From positions 1-51,063 of the forward strand of contig CALZHR010000010.1 of the NCBI GenBank assembly GCA_945787335.1: a stretch of DNA of 51,063 nucleotides. Direction: 5' to 3'. Positions 28,606 to 35,702 of this stretch are shown here, piece by piece. The stretch comes from an uncultured Desulfuromonadales bacterium (lineage in GTDB: Bacteria > Desulfobacterota > Desulfuromonadia > Desulfuromonadales > Geopsychrobacteraceae). The translations under genes were made by a program, and so were the position numbers. Below the pieces are notes generated by a model. The model saw only the letters and a program-made list of their open reading frames with translations. It did no database searches and had not been told where the DNA came from. Position 1 is the first letter of the stretch. Every line of letters starts with the position of its first letter.

Positions 28606-29868
28606 ATGCTGCAGAAGTCAACACTGGATAACGGCATCCGTGTCGTCACTGAGCGGATGCCGGGACTTCATTCTGTCACCGTTGGCTTCTGGGTTCAGAA
28701 TGGCTCCCGCCATGAAGAGGTCTCTTTAAACGGTATTTCTCATTTTATTGAGCATATGCTGTTCAAGGGGACAACCACCCGCTCATCCCTTCAGATCGCC
28801 AAGGAAATCGATTCGGTCGGTGGAGTGCTGAATGCCTTCACCGGCCGAGAGTTCAGCTGCTATTTCGCCAAGGTTCTTGGCGACAAGCTACCCCACGCCA
28901 TCTCCCTGCTTTCCGACCTGGTGCTTAATTCGGTCTTTGAAGAAAAAGAGATCGAAAAAGAGCGTAAAGTTATTCTGCAGGAAATTTCAATGGTCGAAGA
29001 CTCACCGGACGAGCAGGTTCACGATCTGTTCAGCGAGTCGATCTGGCACAGCCATCCCCTGGGGCAGCCGGTGCTCGGCAAGGTTGATACGGTCAGTCGG
29101 ATCAGCCGTGATATGCTGTTGCAGGTTATGCAGCAGCGCTACCATGGCCAGAACATTCTGATTGTTGCCGCCGGAGATCTGCTGCATCAGGAGATCATCG
29201 ACCAGATTGAACAGGTTTTTTCCGTCGTGCCTGCCGGTGCTCCGGACAATCTCTGCACTTTGCCCGATTATCGACCCGGTGTCCGGGTCACGGCGAAGGA
29301 ACTCGAACAGGTACATTTCTGCCTGGGCTGCAAGGCGTTGCCGCAGAATCATGATGATCGTTTTGTCCTGCATCTGCTCAACAGTATTCTTGGCGGCAGC
29401 ATGAGCTCGCGATTGTTTCAGGAGGTTCGCGAGCAGCGCGGGCTGGCCTATTCGATCTACAGTTATCTGAATACCCACTCTGACGCCGGCGCGTTGATCG
29501 TTTATGGCGGCACCCGCCCGGATAAATTGTCGGAGACGATAAAGCTGGTTCTTGATCAGTTTGCCGGGTTGAAGCAGGGGTATATCGGCAGCGAGGAGCT
29601 GCATATGGCGCGCGAACAGATGAAGGGCACTCTGCTGTTGTCGCTGGAGAGCACTGATAACCGCATGACCCGTCTGGCAAAAAATGAAATTTTTCTCGGT
29701 CGCCAGCCGGTGATCGAAGAGATTATTTCTGAAATTGACGCGGTCACTGTCGATGCTCTGACCCGGGTTGCCAACCAGTTACTGACCGATGATTCATTGA
29801 ACCTGCAGGTTGTCGGGCCGACCAACCGATCCCAGGTGCCGATCAGCCTGCTGTCCATTCCGGTTTGA
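28606..29868 (+). CDS. M16-family zinc metalloprotease
   Basis: A 420-residue pitrilysin/insulinase-family peptidase. The inverted zinc motif HxxEH is present as H46-F-I-E49-H50 in [12 protein letters not shown], with the distal Glu in the segment [15 protein letters not shown], and the C-terminal half has the conserved [13 protein letters not shown] motif. Thus it is probably an active subunit of the processing-peptidase-like group (YmxG/PqqL-like). It is cytoplasmic by lack of a signal peptide. Homologues commonly follow pnp and precede dut. Natural substrate unknown. Two bases separate its stop from the dut start. Confidence 0.93.
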   Translation: MLQKSTLDNGIRVVTERMPGLHSVTVGFWVQNGSRHEEVSLNGISHFIEHMLFKGTTTRSSLQIAKEIDSVGGVLNAFTGREFSCYFAKVLGDKLPHAISLLSDLVLNSVFEEKEIEKERKVILQEISMVEDSPDEQVHDLFSESIWHSHPLGQPVLGKVDTVSRISRDMLLQVMQQRYHGQNILIVAAGDLLHQEIIDQIEQVFSVVPAGAPDNLCTLPDYRPGVRVTAKELEQVHFCLGCKALPQNHDDRFVLHLLNSILGGSMSSRLFQEVREQRGLAYSIYSYLNTHSDAGALIVYGGTRPDKLSETIKLVLDQFAGLKQGYIGSEELHMAREQMKGTLLLSLESTDNRMTRLAKNEIFLGRQPVIEEIISEIDAVTVDALTRVANQLLTDDSLNLQVVGPTNRSQVPISLLSIPV

Positions 29869-29870
29869 TA

Positions 29871-30323
29871 ATGAAACCAATTGTTCAGATTAAAAAGCTG
29901 CATCCCGCAGCACAGGTTCCCCGCTACATGACCGATTTGGCCGCCGGAATGGATATTCAGGCGTTGCCCGAAGAAGATATTCTTTTGCCGCCGGGCGGGC
30001 GCTGCCTGGTCCCGACCGGCCTGGCGGTCGCAATCCCGCCGGATTATGAAATTCAGGTTCGGCCAAGATCCGGATTGGCCCTCAAGCATGGCGTGACCCT
30101 GGTGAACACGCCCGGGACGATCGATGCCGATTACCGCGGAGAAATCGGCATTATCGTGATCAATCACGGGCAGGAGGAGTTTCACATTTCTGCCGGTGAC
30201 CGCATCGCTCAGCTTGTCGTCGCGCCGGTTTGCCAAGCCGAGTTTCAGGTTGTCGAAGAACTTCCCGAGACGCAGCGGGGGCAGGGCGGTTTTGGTCATA
30301 CCGGACACAAAGGTGGCACTTGA
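29871..30323 (+). CDS. dut: dUTP diphosphatase
   Basis: A 150-residue trimeric dUTPase that hydrolyses dUTP to dUMP, keeping uracil out of DNA and feeding dTMP synthesis. The five motifs are visible: [17 protein letters not shown], the uridine-binding [20 protein letters not shown] and the C-terminal [13 protein letters not shown] 29871 was preferred to the in-frame TTG 29865. The stop overlaps the next ATG (TGATG). Confidence 0.96.
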   Translation: MKPIVQIKKLHPAAQVPRYMTDLAAGMDIQALPEEDILLPPGGRCLVPTGLAVAIPPDYEIQVRPRSGLALKHGVTLVNTPGTIDADYRGEIGIIVINHGQEEFHISAGDRIAQLVVAPVCQAEFQVVEELPETQRGQGGFGHTGHKGGT

Positions 30324-30595
30324 TGAGTGATAAAAAGAGCCCTGAAGATCTGCTTGAATTCCCTTGTCATTATCAGTTCAAGGCCGTTGGCTCTGCAGGC
30401 GATGAATTTCGCGCGGCAGCGATCGCTGCCGTACGGCAGCATGCCAGGGTCGCTGCCGATGCGGTGAAAATCCGGCCCAGCGGCAAGGGGACTTATCAGT
30501 CGGTTTCGGTGCTGGTGACCTTGCACAGCTACCAGCAGCTGACCAGCATTTATGCTGAGTTGCGTCAGGTGTCCGGGCTGAAAATGTTGCTTTAA
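30323..30595 (+). CDS. DUF493 (YbeD-like) protein
   Basis: A 90-residue DUF493-family protein, related to E. coli YbeD. It has the FPCHYQFKAVG start, a helix, then SGKGTYQSVSVLVTLHSYQQLTSIYAEL, an ACT-like alpha/beta fold. The function is unclear; regulatory roles near lipoate genes have been proposed for the family. The frame is open further upstream, but ATG 30323, overlapping the dut stop by one base and preceded by AAGGTGG, gives the normal family length. Confidence 0.9.
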   Translation: MSDKKSPEDLLEFPCHYQFKAVGSAGDEFRAAAIAAVRQHARVAADAVKIRPSGKGTYQSVSVLVTLHSYQQLTSIYAELRQVSGLKMLL

Positions 30596-30644
30596 CGCGG
30601 ATAAACTCGTAGAATTACCAGATATTTGCCTGGAGGAGAGCCCG

Positions 30645-31259
30645 ATGCTGCTGACAATCAACCCGGAAAACCCACAACCACGACATATCACCCGCGTGGC
30701 AGAGTGCCTCCGGCAGGGGGGCGTCATCATTTATCCCACTGACACGATCTATGGTATCGGCTGCGATATCTTTAATCGCAAAGGGGTCAAGAAGATCTTC
30801 CAGATCAAACAACGCGACAGCCGTAAACCTTTCTCCTTTATCTGCAGTGACCTTGCCGAAATCTCCAATTATGCCCAGGTCAGTAATTTTGCCTTCAAGA
30901 TCATGAAACGTCATCTGCCGGGACCTTACACTTTCGTCCTTGAGGCCACTAAAATCGTTCCCGATTCACTCAGCACGAAACAGAAGACAGTCGGCGTGCG
31001 CATTCCTGACAACGCCATCTGCCAGGCGATCGTTAAAGAGCTGGGACACCCCCTGGTCACCACCAGTGCCAACATTTCCGGCGAAGAGACTCCGCAGGAG
31101 CCAGAATTGATTCACGAGCGGATGGGGCGGATGGTTGACATGGTGCTGGATGGCGGCATCTCCCTGGAAGAGTCTTCGACGGTGATCAGCCTGTTGAACG
31201 ATCAGATAGAGGTTCTGCGGGAAGGCAGCGGCGACATTTCCTGGATTGAACAGGCGTGA
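30645..31259 (+). CDS. YciO/Sua5/YrdC-family protein
   Basis: A 204-residue YrdC-domain protein. The family binds dsRNA/tRNA, and true Sua5/TsaC members make threonylcarbamoyl-AMP for tRNA t6A. Visible segments are GGVIIYPTDTIYGIGCDI, KQRDSRKPFSFIC, HLPGPYTFVLEAT, VGVRIPDN and HPLVTTSANISGE. The KQRDSRKPFSFIC form and overall length resemble YciO more than TsaC, so a t6A role is not assured. A strong GGAGGAGA precedes the ATG. Its stop overlaps the next start by one base. Confidence 0.87.
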   Translation: MLLTINPENPQPRHITRVAECLRQGGVIIYPTDTIYGIGCDIFNRKGVKKIFQIKQRDSRKPFSFICSDLAEISNYAQVSNFAFKIMKRHLPGPYTFVLEATKIVPDSLSTKQKTVGVRIPDNAICQAIVKELGHPLVTTSANISGEETPQEPELIHERMGRMVDMVLDGGISLEESSTVISLLNDQIEVLREGSGDISWIEQA

Positions 31260-31651
31260 TGATGGCAGAGAAAGCTCTCGATGTGGTTTTTTACCAACAG
31301 GACTGGGTGCGCAACGACTGGTCTTATGAGCTGAAGGAAGAGCAGCTCCAGACCTTTTTGCTGCAGATGCGCGAAGAGCTGGCTCAATTCGGAGTGAGTC
31401 TGCGCAGCTCGAAAGAGGATTTTACCATCCAGATCAAGGGCTATGGCGACTTGCTTAACAGTATTCATTTACGTTTTCCGAGTGCCGGGTTGGGAAATCT
31501 TTGCCTCGGCCATATCATTGGTGCCAGCCCGAACCGGAACTTGTTGGAGGATCTGCGGCGGGGAATCAACCGGGTGGTCTTCGCCCCGGAAACCGTGGAA
31601 CCGGACGGCAGTGATAAAATTGTCTGCCACAATTGCGGCTGCGGCTGCTGA
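31259..31651 (+). CDS. Hypothetical protein with CHNCGCGC tail
   Basis: A 130-residue protein I cannot assign. The body is a soluble alpha/beta-looking domain with no cysteine until residue 81. The last eight residues are CHNCGCGC, a dense metal- or thiol-type tail. It overlaps the YciO-like stop by one base (TGATG), so it is translationally coupled, and a terminator follows it. ATG 31262 is an equally good start. The tail could bind Zn, Fe-S or a heavy metal, or undergo thiol modification; none is shown. Confidence 0.7.
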   Translation: MMAEKALDVVFYQQDWVRNDWSYELKEEQLQTFLLQMREELAQFGVSLRSSKEDFTIQIKGYGDLLNSIHLRFPSAGLGNLCLGHIIGASPNRNLLEDLRRGINRVVFAPETVEPDGSDKIVCHNCGCGC

Positions 31652-31670
31652 AGACTGGCGAAAACAAACA

Positions 31671-31708
31671 AAAAAAGCCTGGCTCGAAAATCGAGCCAGG
31701 CTTTTTTT
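31671..31708. terminator. Strong bidirectional terminator
   Basis: A perfect 12-pair stem, arms 31676-31687 and 31691-31702, with an AAA loop, flanked by six A residues on the left and seven T on the right. It lies between the convergent CHNCGCGC-tail gene (plus) and pilT (minus) and has the right flanks to stop transcription in both directions. Confidence 0.95.
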
Positions 31709-31726
31709 GTGGCTGATAAGTTCCGG

Positions 31727-32797
31727 TCAGGTAAAGGTCAGTTTCCGTTCCAGGTCGGATGAACCGGAGATCCGGACCGCCTCTTTGACGGTAATGATAT
31801 TCTTTTTGCAAAGTTGAATCAGGTGCTGATCCATCGATTGCATCTGATATTGGGCGCTGCCTTTTTCAATATGCCCTTTGATATCATCGAGATTGCCTTC
31901 GCGGATACAGGCCTGGATCGTGGTCGTTGAGCGCATCACTTCAACCACCGGGATAATGTTTTCGCCATTTTTATCCTCGATCAGTCGCAGCGATACGGTC
32001 GCGACCAAAATGTCAGCCAGACGCTGGCGGATAATTTCTTGCGCGTCCGGAGGGAAATGACCAAGCAGGCGGTTGATGGTCGATGCAGCATTCTGGGTGT
32101 GGAGGGTGGAAAAGACCAGGTGTCCGGTCTCCGATGCTTTGATGCAGGCATCAATGGTTTCAAGGTCGCGCATTTCGCCGACCATGATGACATCCGGATC
32201 CATCCGCAGCGATGCTTTCAGCGCCGAGCTGAAGTCGTCGGTGTCGATGCCGACCTCCCGTTGGACGATACAGCTTTTTTTCGAGCTGAATAGGAATTCG
32301 ATCGGATCCTCTATCGTAATGATATTGTAAGCAAATTTTTCATTGATATGGTTGATCATCGATGCCAGGGTCGTCGATTTTCCGTTCCCCGTCGGGCCGG
32401 TCACCAGGATCAAGCCATTGGGCGCTTTGACAATCTCCGACAGAACTGCTGGCAGCTTAAGGTCCTGAAAGTTGCCGATCTCCGGCGGGATCACCCGCAT
32501 CACGATGCCGATATATCCGCGCTGCTTGAAAATGCTGACGCGGAAACGCCCCGAGTTGTTCGCCAGGGAATAGGCCGCGTCAAACTCTTTAAAATCCTCC
32601 GGAAGCTCGCGACTGTTGTGTTCCATGATCGTCGCGGCGATAAATTCGGTGTCCTGCGGCTTCAAGTTGGGCAGTTTCGAGCGCAGCAGCTGACCATGGG
32701 CACGAAAAAAGGGGGGATTGTCCACTTCGAAGTGCACATCGGAAACACGCTTGGCAAAGGCAATTTCAAGAATCTGATTCAGGGTTTTATTGTCCAT
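31727..32797 (-). CDS. pilT: PilT-family twitching ATPase
   Basis: A 356-residue type IV pilus retraction-type ATPase. Visible are the N-terminal PAS-like domain (1-100), Walker A GPTGNGKST (134-142), the Asp box TIEDPIEF, the Walker B-region VGEMRD (206-211) and the His box HLVFSTLHTQNAASTINRL. At the C-terminus, where canonical PilT has AIRNLIRE, this protein reads TIQACIREGN, so it is probably a PilT paralogue or PilU-like accessory motor. No pilB, pilC or pilA gene is in the window. It starts 27 bases after the DUF4388 gene and is probably co-transcribed with it. Confidence 0.9.
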   Translation of the reverse strand: MDNKTLNQILEIAFAKRVSDVHFEVDNPPFFRAHGQLLRSKLPNLKPQDTEFIAATIMEHNSRELPEDFKEFDAAYSLANNSGRFRVSIFKQRGYIGIVMRVIPPEIGNFQDLKLPAVLSEIVKAPNGLILVTGPTGNGKSTTLASMINHINEKFAYNIITIEDPIEFLFSSKKSCIVQREVGIDTDDFSSALKASLRMDPDVIMVGEMRDLETIDACIKASETGHLVFSTLHTQNAASTINRLLGHFPPDAQEIIRQRLADILVATVSLRLIEDKNGENIIPVVEVMRSTTTIQACIREGNLDDIKGHIEKGSAQYQMQSMDQHLIQLCKKNIITVKEAVRISGSSDLERKLTFT

Positions 32798-32824
32798 GCT
32801 GACACCTTATGGTTGTTTGTACGA

Positions 32825-34612
32825 CTAGTTTTTGTCCATTTTTTTACGGAAGAGAGCATTCTCCATGGTCAACCCGGCCTGGCCGGAGAAAAAATCGATA
32901 TAGTCGATAGGTACCTGGCATGCTTGCCGATCACCAAAATCCGCGTAAGTCAGGGTGATGACCCGGCCGTTACATACCATCGGCAGCAGCAGAATTTTGG
33001 AATCGACCGGCGCGCCGATTTCCGGAAACAGTGCCTCTTTGATCTGGCTGTCAGAAGCTGCTCCGAAATAAGCCTCCCCCTGGCAGATTACGCTGCTTAA
33101 GACGGAATCCTCCCGAACCGGAACGCGGAACTTCAGTGGAGCGGACGGGCCATCCAGTTTGTTTCCTCGAATACCGATACTCCGTTCAGCTATCAAGGCG
33201 TTTTTGTCCACAATGAAGGTCAGAGAGCGATCAAAAATCTCCCCGACAAAATTTAACACGGCCAGAGATATATCGGGAGCTTTGTGCAGGCTCTTTAGTT
33301 TCGACAGGCTGTTTCTCAGCTTCGCAAACTGTTGGCGGCGCTCATCATTGAAACAGCCCTGAATATAGGCCTGGAACGATTTCAGGAAATCGATCATGTC
33401 GCTGGTAAATTTGTCATGCCGTTCGCTGTGCAGCGGTTTCGGAAAGACTGTGCGGATGCCGTCACGGAGTGAATGCAGTGAAAAGTCGTAATCAGCCGAG
33501 GAGCAAAGCTGGATGATCGCAGAGCGTGGGTTTTTTTCTTTTATGTGGCGACGGGTCGCGATCAGCGTCTCTTTATCGAAGGCGTTTTCTGCTGCTGTCG
33601 GATAATCGAACACCAGGATCGGATCGAGCTGTTTCTCCAGGGCCCGGCTGATCAATACCTCCAGATCCTGCTCATCAGAGGTGGTGAAGACCATGATGCC
33701 TTCCCGTTTGCAGACGGTCATCACCGCATGCTGCAGGAGTTCGTCTTTGGCATACATGACAATTGCTTGCGACTGAGATGCCGTCTTCAGCGTGACTTCG
33801 TCGGCCAGGCTGGGGGATGACAACTCGGAGAGGAAGTCGGCTATTTCGGTGTGGCTTTCCGCGGGCAGGCCGGGCAACGCCTTCTTGATGATCTGACGAT
33901 GAATTTCTGAAGGATCGAATGCTTCGAGGCTTCTAAAGGCGCGGGGTTTTTTTCGCTCAATCTTGTCAAGATCGGCCAAGCCAAGAATTTCATCCGAAAG
34001 GATCAGCTCTTCCGGCTCTTCCTCTTCTTCAGGATGCTGGTCTAAATGCTCAGGTATCTGATCAAGCGGCTCGTCGACGACCTCAATTTCGCCGGCATAG
34101 ACCTTTTCATCATAGATCCGCAAAGCGTCCATCAGCACCATCTGCGAATCGAATGTCGCCTGTTTCTGGATCTGCTCCGGCAGGTAGCGATAATCATCCG
34201 TGACACTGATGTTGTCGACATCAAAGGAGAAGATGCCGCGGGTCCAGCTGATCATCTCAACCACGGTCATCTCGATCAACGTTTCAAGCGACTTGAAAGC
34301 GGCTTCTTTCGACATGCCGCAATCTTCAAGCAGGGTGCTGATCAAGGGTTTACGGTTTTCTCCGGCCGCTTTCTGGGCCGCCAGCGCCTTATCGAGATCC
34401 TCCTTCGAAATGATGCCGGCTTCCAGCAGAATCTGCCCGATCCGCAGTTTTTCATTGGAATGACTGGCGCCGACGATATACCCGTTGTCGAAGACCAGCT
34501 GACCTTCGCCTTTACGGCTGTAGACAAACAGGGTGCCGGATTTGCGGGTCGAGTTGATCAGTTGAATAACATCAACGATCGGTAAGTGTTCGAGCTCACC
34601 GGTCAAAGGCAT
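32825..34612 (-). CDS. DUF4388 (PATAN) multidomain regulator
   Basis: A 595-residue cytoplasmic protein. The N-terminal DUF4388/PATAN domain (about 1-110; TGELEHLPIVDVIQLINSTRKSGTL) is followed by an acidic linker with a run of Glu near 195-205, a central alpha/beta region resembling a degenerate receiver-like domain (about 290-405), and a C-terminal GAF-like domain (about 435-590). Such proteins occur in gliding or twitching pathways and surface-sensing circuits, fitting the pilT gene directly downstream. ATG 34612 has AGGA nine bases upstream and is favoured over TTG 34618. I infer a role in controlling pilus motor activity. Confidence 0.78.
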   Translation of the reverse strand: MPLTGELEHLPIVDVIQLINSTRKSGTLFVYSRKGEGQLVFDNGYIVGASHSNEKLRIGQILLEAGIISKEDLDKALAAQKAAGENRKPLISTLLEDCGMSKEAAFKSLETLIEMTVVEMISWTRGIFSFDVDNISVTDDYRYLPEQIQKQATFDSQMVLMDALRIYDEKVYAGEIEVVDEPLDQIPEHLDQHPEEEEEPEELILSDEILGLADLDKIERKKPRAFRSLEAFDPSEIHRQIIKKALPGLPAESHTEIADFLSELSSPSLADEVTLKTASQSQAIVMYAKDELLQHAVMTVCKREGIMVFTTSDEQDLEVLISRALEKQLDPILVFDYPTAAENAFDKETLIATRRHIKEKNPRSAIIQLCSSADYDFSLHSLRDGIRTVFPKPLHSERHDKFTSDMIDFLKSFQAYIQGCFNDERRQQFAKLRNSLSKLKSLHKAPDISLAVLNFVGEIFDRSLTFIVDKNALIAERSIGIRGNKLDGPSAPLKFRVPVREDSVLSSVICQGEAYFGAASDSQIKEALFPEIGAPVDSKILLLPMVCNGRVITLTYADFGDRQACQVPIDYIDFFSGQAGLTMENALFRKKMDKN

Positions 34613-34711
34613 CGACAAGTGTCCTTTCTATCTGCAGCAGCTCTGTCCTGGAGATGAAGTACGCAGAGGAGCGGGTGCCTTCCCGCAATGACAGTTTAAT
34701 TGTTAGCCGCT

Positions 34712-34741
34712 ATTAAAACTTAAACAGGGTGGTAAGTTCAA
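34712..34741 (-). promoter_or_regulatory. Predicted promoter for DUF4388–pilT operon
   Basis: On the minus strand TTGAAC (34741-34736), 18 bases, then TTTAAT (34717-34712). It would yield a leader of roughly 95 bases before the DUF4388 ATG. It lies in an AT-rich stretch in the otherwise empty part of the 34613-34830 interval. By-eye consensus match. Confidence 0.35.
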
Positions 34742-34829
34742 GATATTTTAACGAATTTGCAGAATTTTCATTGCGTGCAGGCCGCGATGGCTTGAATTTC
34801 AATATCAGGCAAAGGCAGGGGGCGAACAG

Positions 34830-34853
34830 AAAAGACCCAGCCGATTGGCTGGG
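34830..34853 (-). terminator. Terminator after the tRNA-Leu fragment element
   Basis: CCCAGCC (34836-34842) pairs with GGCTGGG (34847-34853) with a GATT loop; on the minus strand the stem is followed by TCTTTTCT. It lies about 30 bases downstream of the truncated tRNA-Leu copy and is oriented to end a minus-strand transcript passing through it. Confidence 0.65.
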
Positions 34854-34883
34854 CCCTAAGGTAAAGCCTGTCGTTCAGGACTT

Positions 34884-34909
34884 TTAACTGGTGCCGAAGG
34901 CGAGACTCG
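34884..34909 (-). repeat. 26-bp direct repeat, copy of tRNA-Leu 3' end
   Basis: These 26 bases are identical to 35078-35103. On the minus strand they contain the last part of the T loop, the T-stem 3' strand, the acceptor 3' strand and CCA of tRNA-Leu(GAG), plus five bases beyond CCA. The rest of the tRNA is missing here. The arrangement is what site-specific insertion at a tRNA 3' end, or a partial duplication, would leave. Confidence 0.9.
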
Positions 34910-35028
34910 CCCACTTCGTCACCGCCTTCCGGGCGGTTCCTGCGTTGGCTCCCCTCCGTTCGCTGGCGCAGCCATCCCTGGCTGCTTTTCTGACATTCAG
35001 TCAGCGCTCACTTCGCTTCGAGTCTCGC
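34900..35028 (-). ncRNA. Structured element fused to tRNA-Leu 3' fragment
   Basis: About 129 bases bounded by a perfect ten-base inverted repeat (34900-34909 and 35019-35028). Inside are several short perfect hairpins: CCGCC with GGCGG near 34923-34937, GCAGCC with GGCTGC near 34967-34984, and TGAC with GTCA near 34991-35003. Read on the minus strand it begins after the tRNA-Leu terminator and runs into a copy of the tRNA 3' end with CCA, followed by a terminator. Expression is unproven. It may be a repeat element found elsewhere in the genome, which one window cannot show. Confidence 0.45.
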
Positions 35029-35042
35029 AACCATAAGCCAAC

Positions 35043-35070
35043 AAAAAACCCGATTACTCTCGTAACCGGG
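35043..35070 (-). terminator. tRNA-Leu terminator
   Basis: CCCGATTAC (35049-35057) pairs with GTAACCGGG (35062-35070) around a TCTC loop with one G-T pair. On the minus strand the stem is followed by six T residues (35048-35043). It lies 13 bases beyond the CCA end of tRNA-Leu and should end the secG–tRNA transcript. Confidence 0.88.
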
Positions 35071-35077
35071 TATTTCA

Positions 35078-35103
35078 TTAACTGGTGCCGAAGGCGAGAC
35101 TCG
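35078..35103 (-). repeat. 26-bp direct repeat, intact tRNA-Leu copy
   Basis: The second copy of the 26-base repeat at 34884-34909, here forming the true 3' end of tRNA-Leu(GAG) plus five bases past CCA. The copies are 194 bases apart in the same orientation and diverge at once on both sides. Confidence 0.9.
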
Positions 35104-35169
35104 AACTCGCACGGGAATACTCCCACCACCCCCTCAAGATGGCGTGTCTACCAGTTCCACCACTTCGGC
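35083..35169 (-). tRNA. leuU: tRNA-Leu (anticodon GAG)
   Basis: An 87-base class II tRNA. The acceptor stem is GCCGAAG with CTTCGGC. The D arm carries GGTAGAC. The anticodon stem CCATC/GGTGG closes the seven-base loop TTGAGGG with anticodon GAG, reading CUC and CUU. A long variable arm follows, then T arm GCGAG-TTCGAGT-CTCGC, discriminator A and encoded CCA. It lies 61 bases downstream of secG on the same strand, as the leuU gene does in E. coli, so the two are probably co-transcribed. A strong terminator follows. Confidence 0.97.
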
Positions 35170-35230
35170 GAACGGCTTGTATATATACTGAATGGCTGGA
35201 ATAACTGTCAATATATAATTGGCAGCCAGG

Positions 35231-35563
35231 CTACTTTTTTTCCTCTGCCGGCGCCGGTACAGTCGGGGCTGCCGGGGCCTGGGAACTCGGAGCGGGGGCC
35301 GTGACACTGCTCGGCATGATGGTCTGCGAGGCGGGGGAGCCGTAGAAATACGCCAGGGCGAGGCTGGTCAGCATAAAGATCGTAGCAGCACCGGCGGTGA
35401 CTTTGCCCATGAAGCTGCCGCCGCCGCGGGCGCCGAAAATGGTCTGGCTGGAACCGGCGCCGAACGAGGCACCGACTTCGGCCCCTTTGCCCATTTGCAG
35501 TAAGACGATAACGATCAGGGCAATACAGACGACGACATGCAGAAAAATCAGAAATGCAGTCAT
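35231..35563 (-). CDS. secG: Preprotein translocase subunit SecG
   Basis: A 110-residue two-helix membrane protein of the SecYEG channel. The first helix is about 3-23, the loop carries the family motif LLQMGKGAEVGASFGAGSSQTIFGARG broken here as GKGAEVGASFG and SSQTIFGARG, and the second helix is about 53-72. The C-terminal tail is rich in Pro, Ala and Ser and ends in charged residues. It precedes tRNA-Leu(GAG). Length is typical. Confidence 0.95.
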   Translation of the reverse strand: MTAFLIFLHVVVCIALIVIVLLQMGKGAEVGASFGAGSSQTIFGARGGGSFMGKVTAGAATIFMLTSLALAYFYGSPASQTIMPSSVTAPAPSSQAPAAPTVPAPAEEKK

Positions 35564-35702
35564 GCGTGAAGGTCTCCTTTGTTGATTCGATTTCAGAACC
35601 GCAGAAAAATAGCACAGAACATTGAGAATGCAAAGATTTTTTCAAGCTAGCAGGCCGTCAGCCGCCGTCCGGACGGGCTTCTGGTGTCAGATGAGAGGCG
35701 AA

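Noticed and set aside
34884-35103. Integrated prophage or island at tRNA-Leu
   Set aside because: Only 194 bases separate the repeats and no integrase or phage gene is adjacent; at most it is a scar or small repeat. XerD at 13843 is a housekeeping recombinase far away.
34891-35304. Plus-strand open frame across the tRNA-Leu region
   Set aside because: It runs through the tRNA gene, its terminator and the structured element, so it is not a protein gene.
35661-35680. GC-rich palindrome between glgP and secG as a terminator
   Set aside because: On the minus strand the stem is followed by A residues, not T, and the loop is poorly defined.
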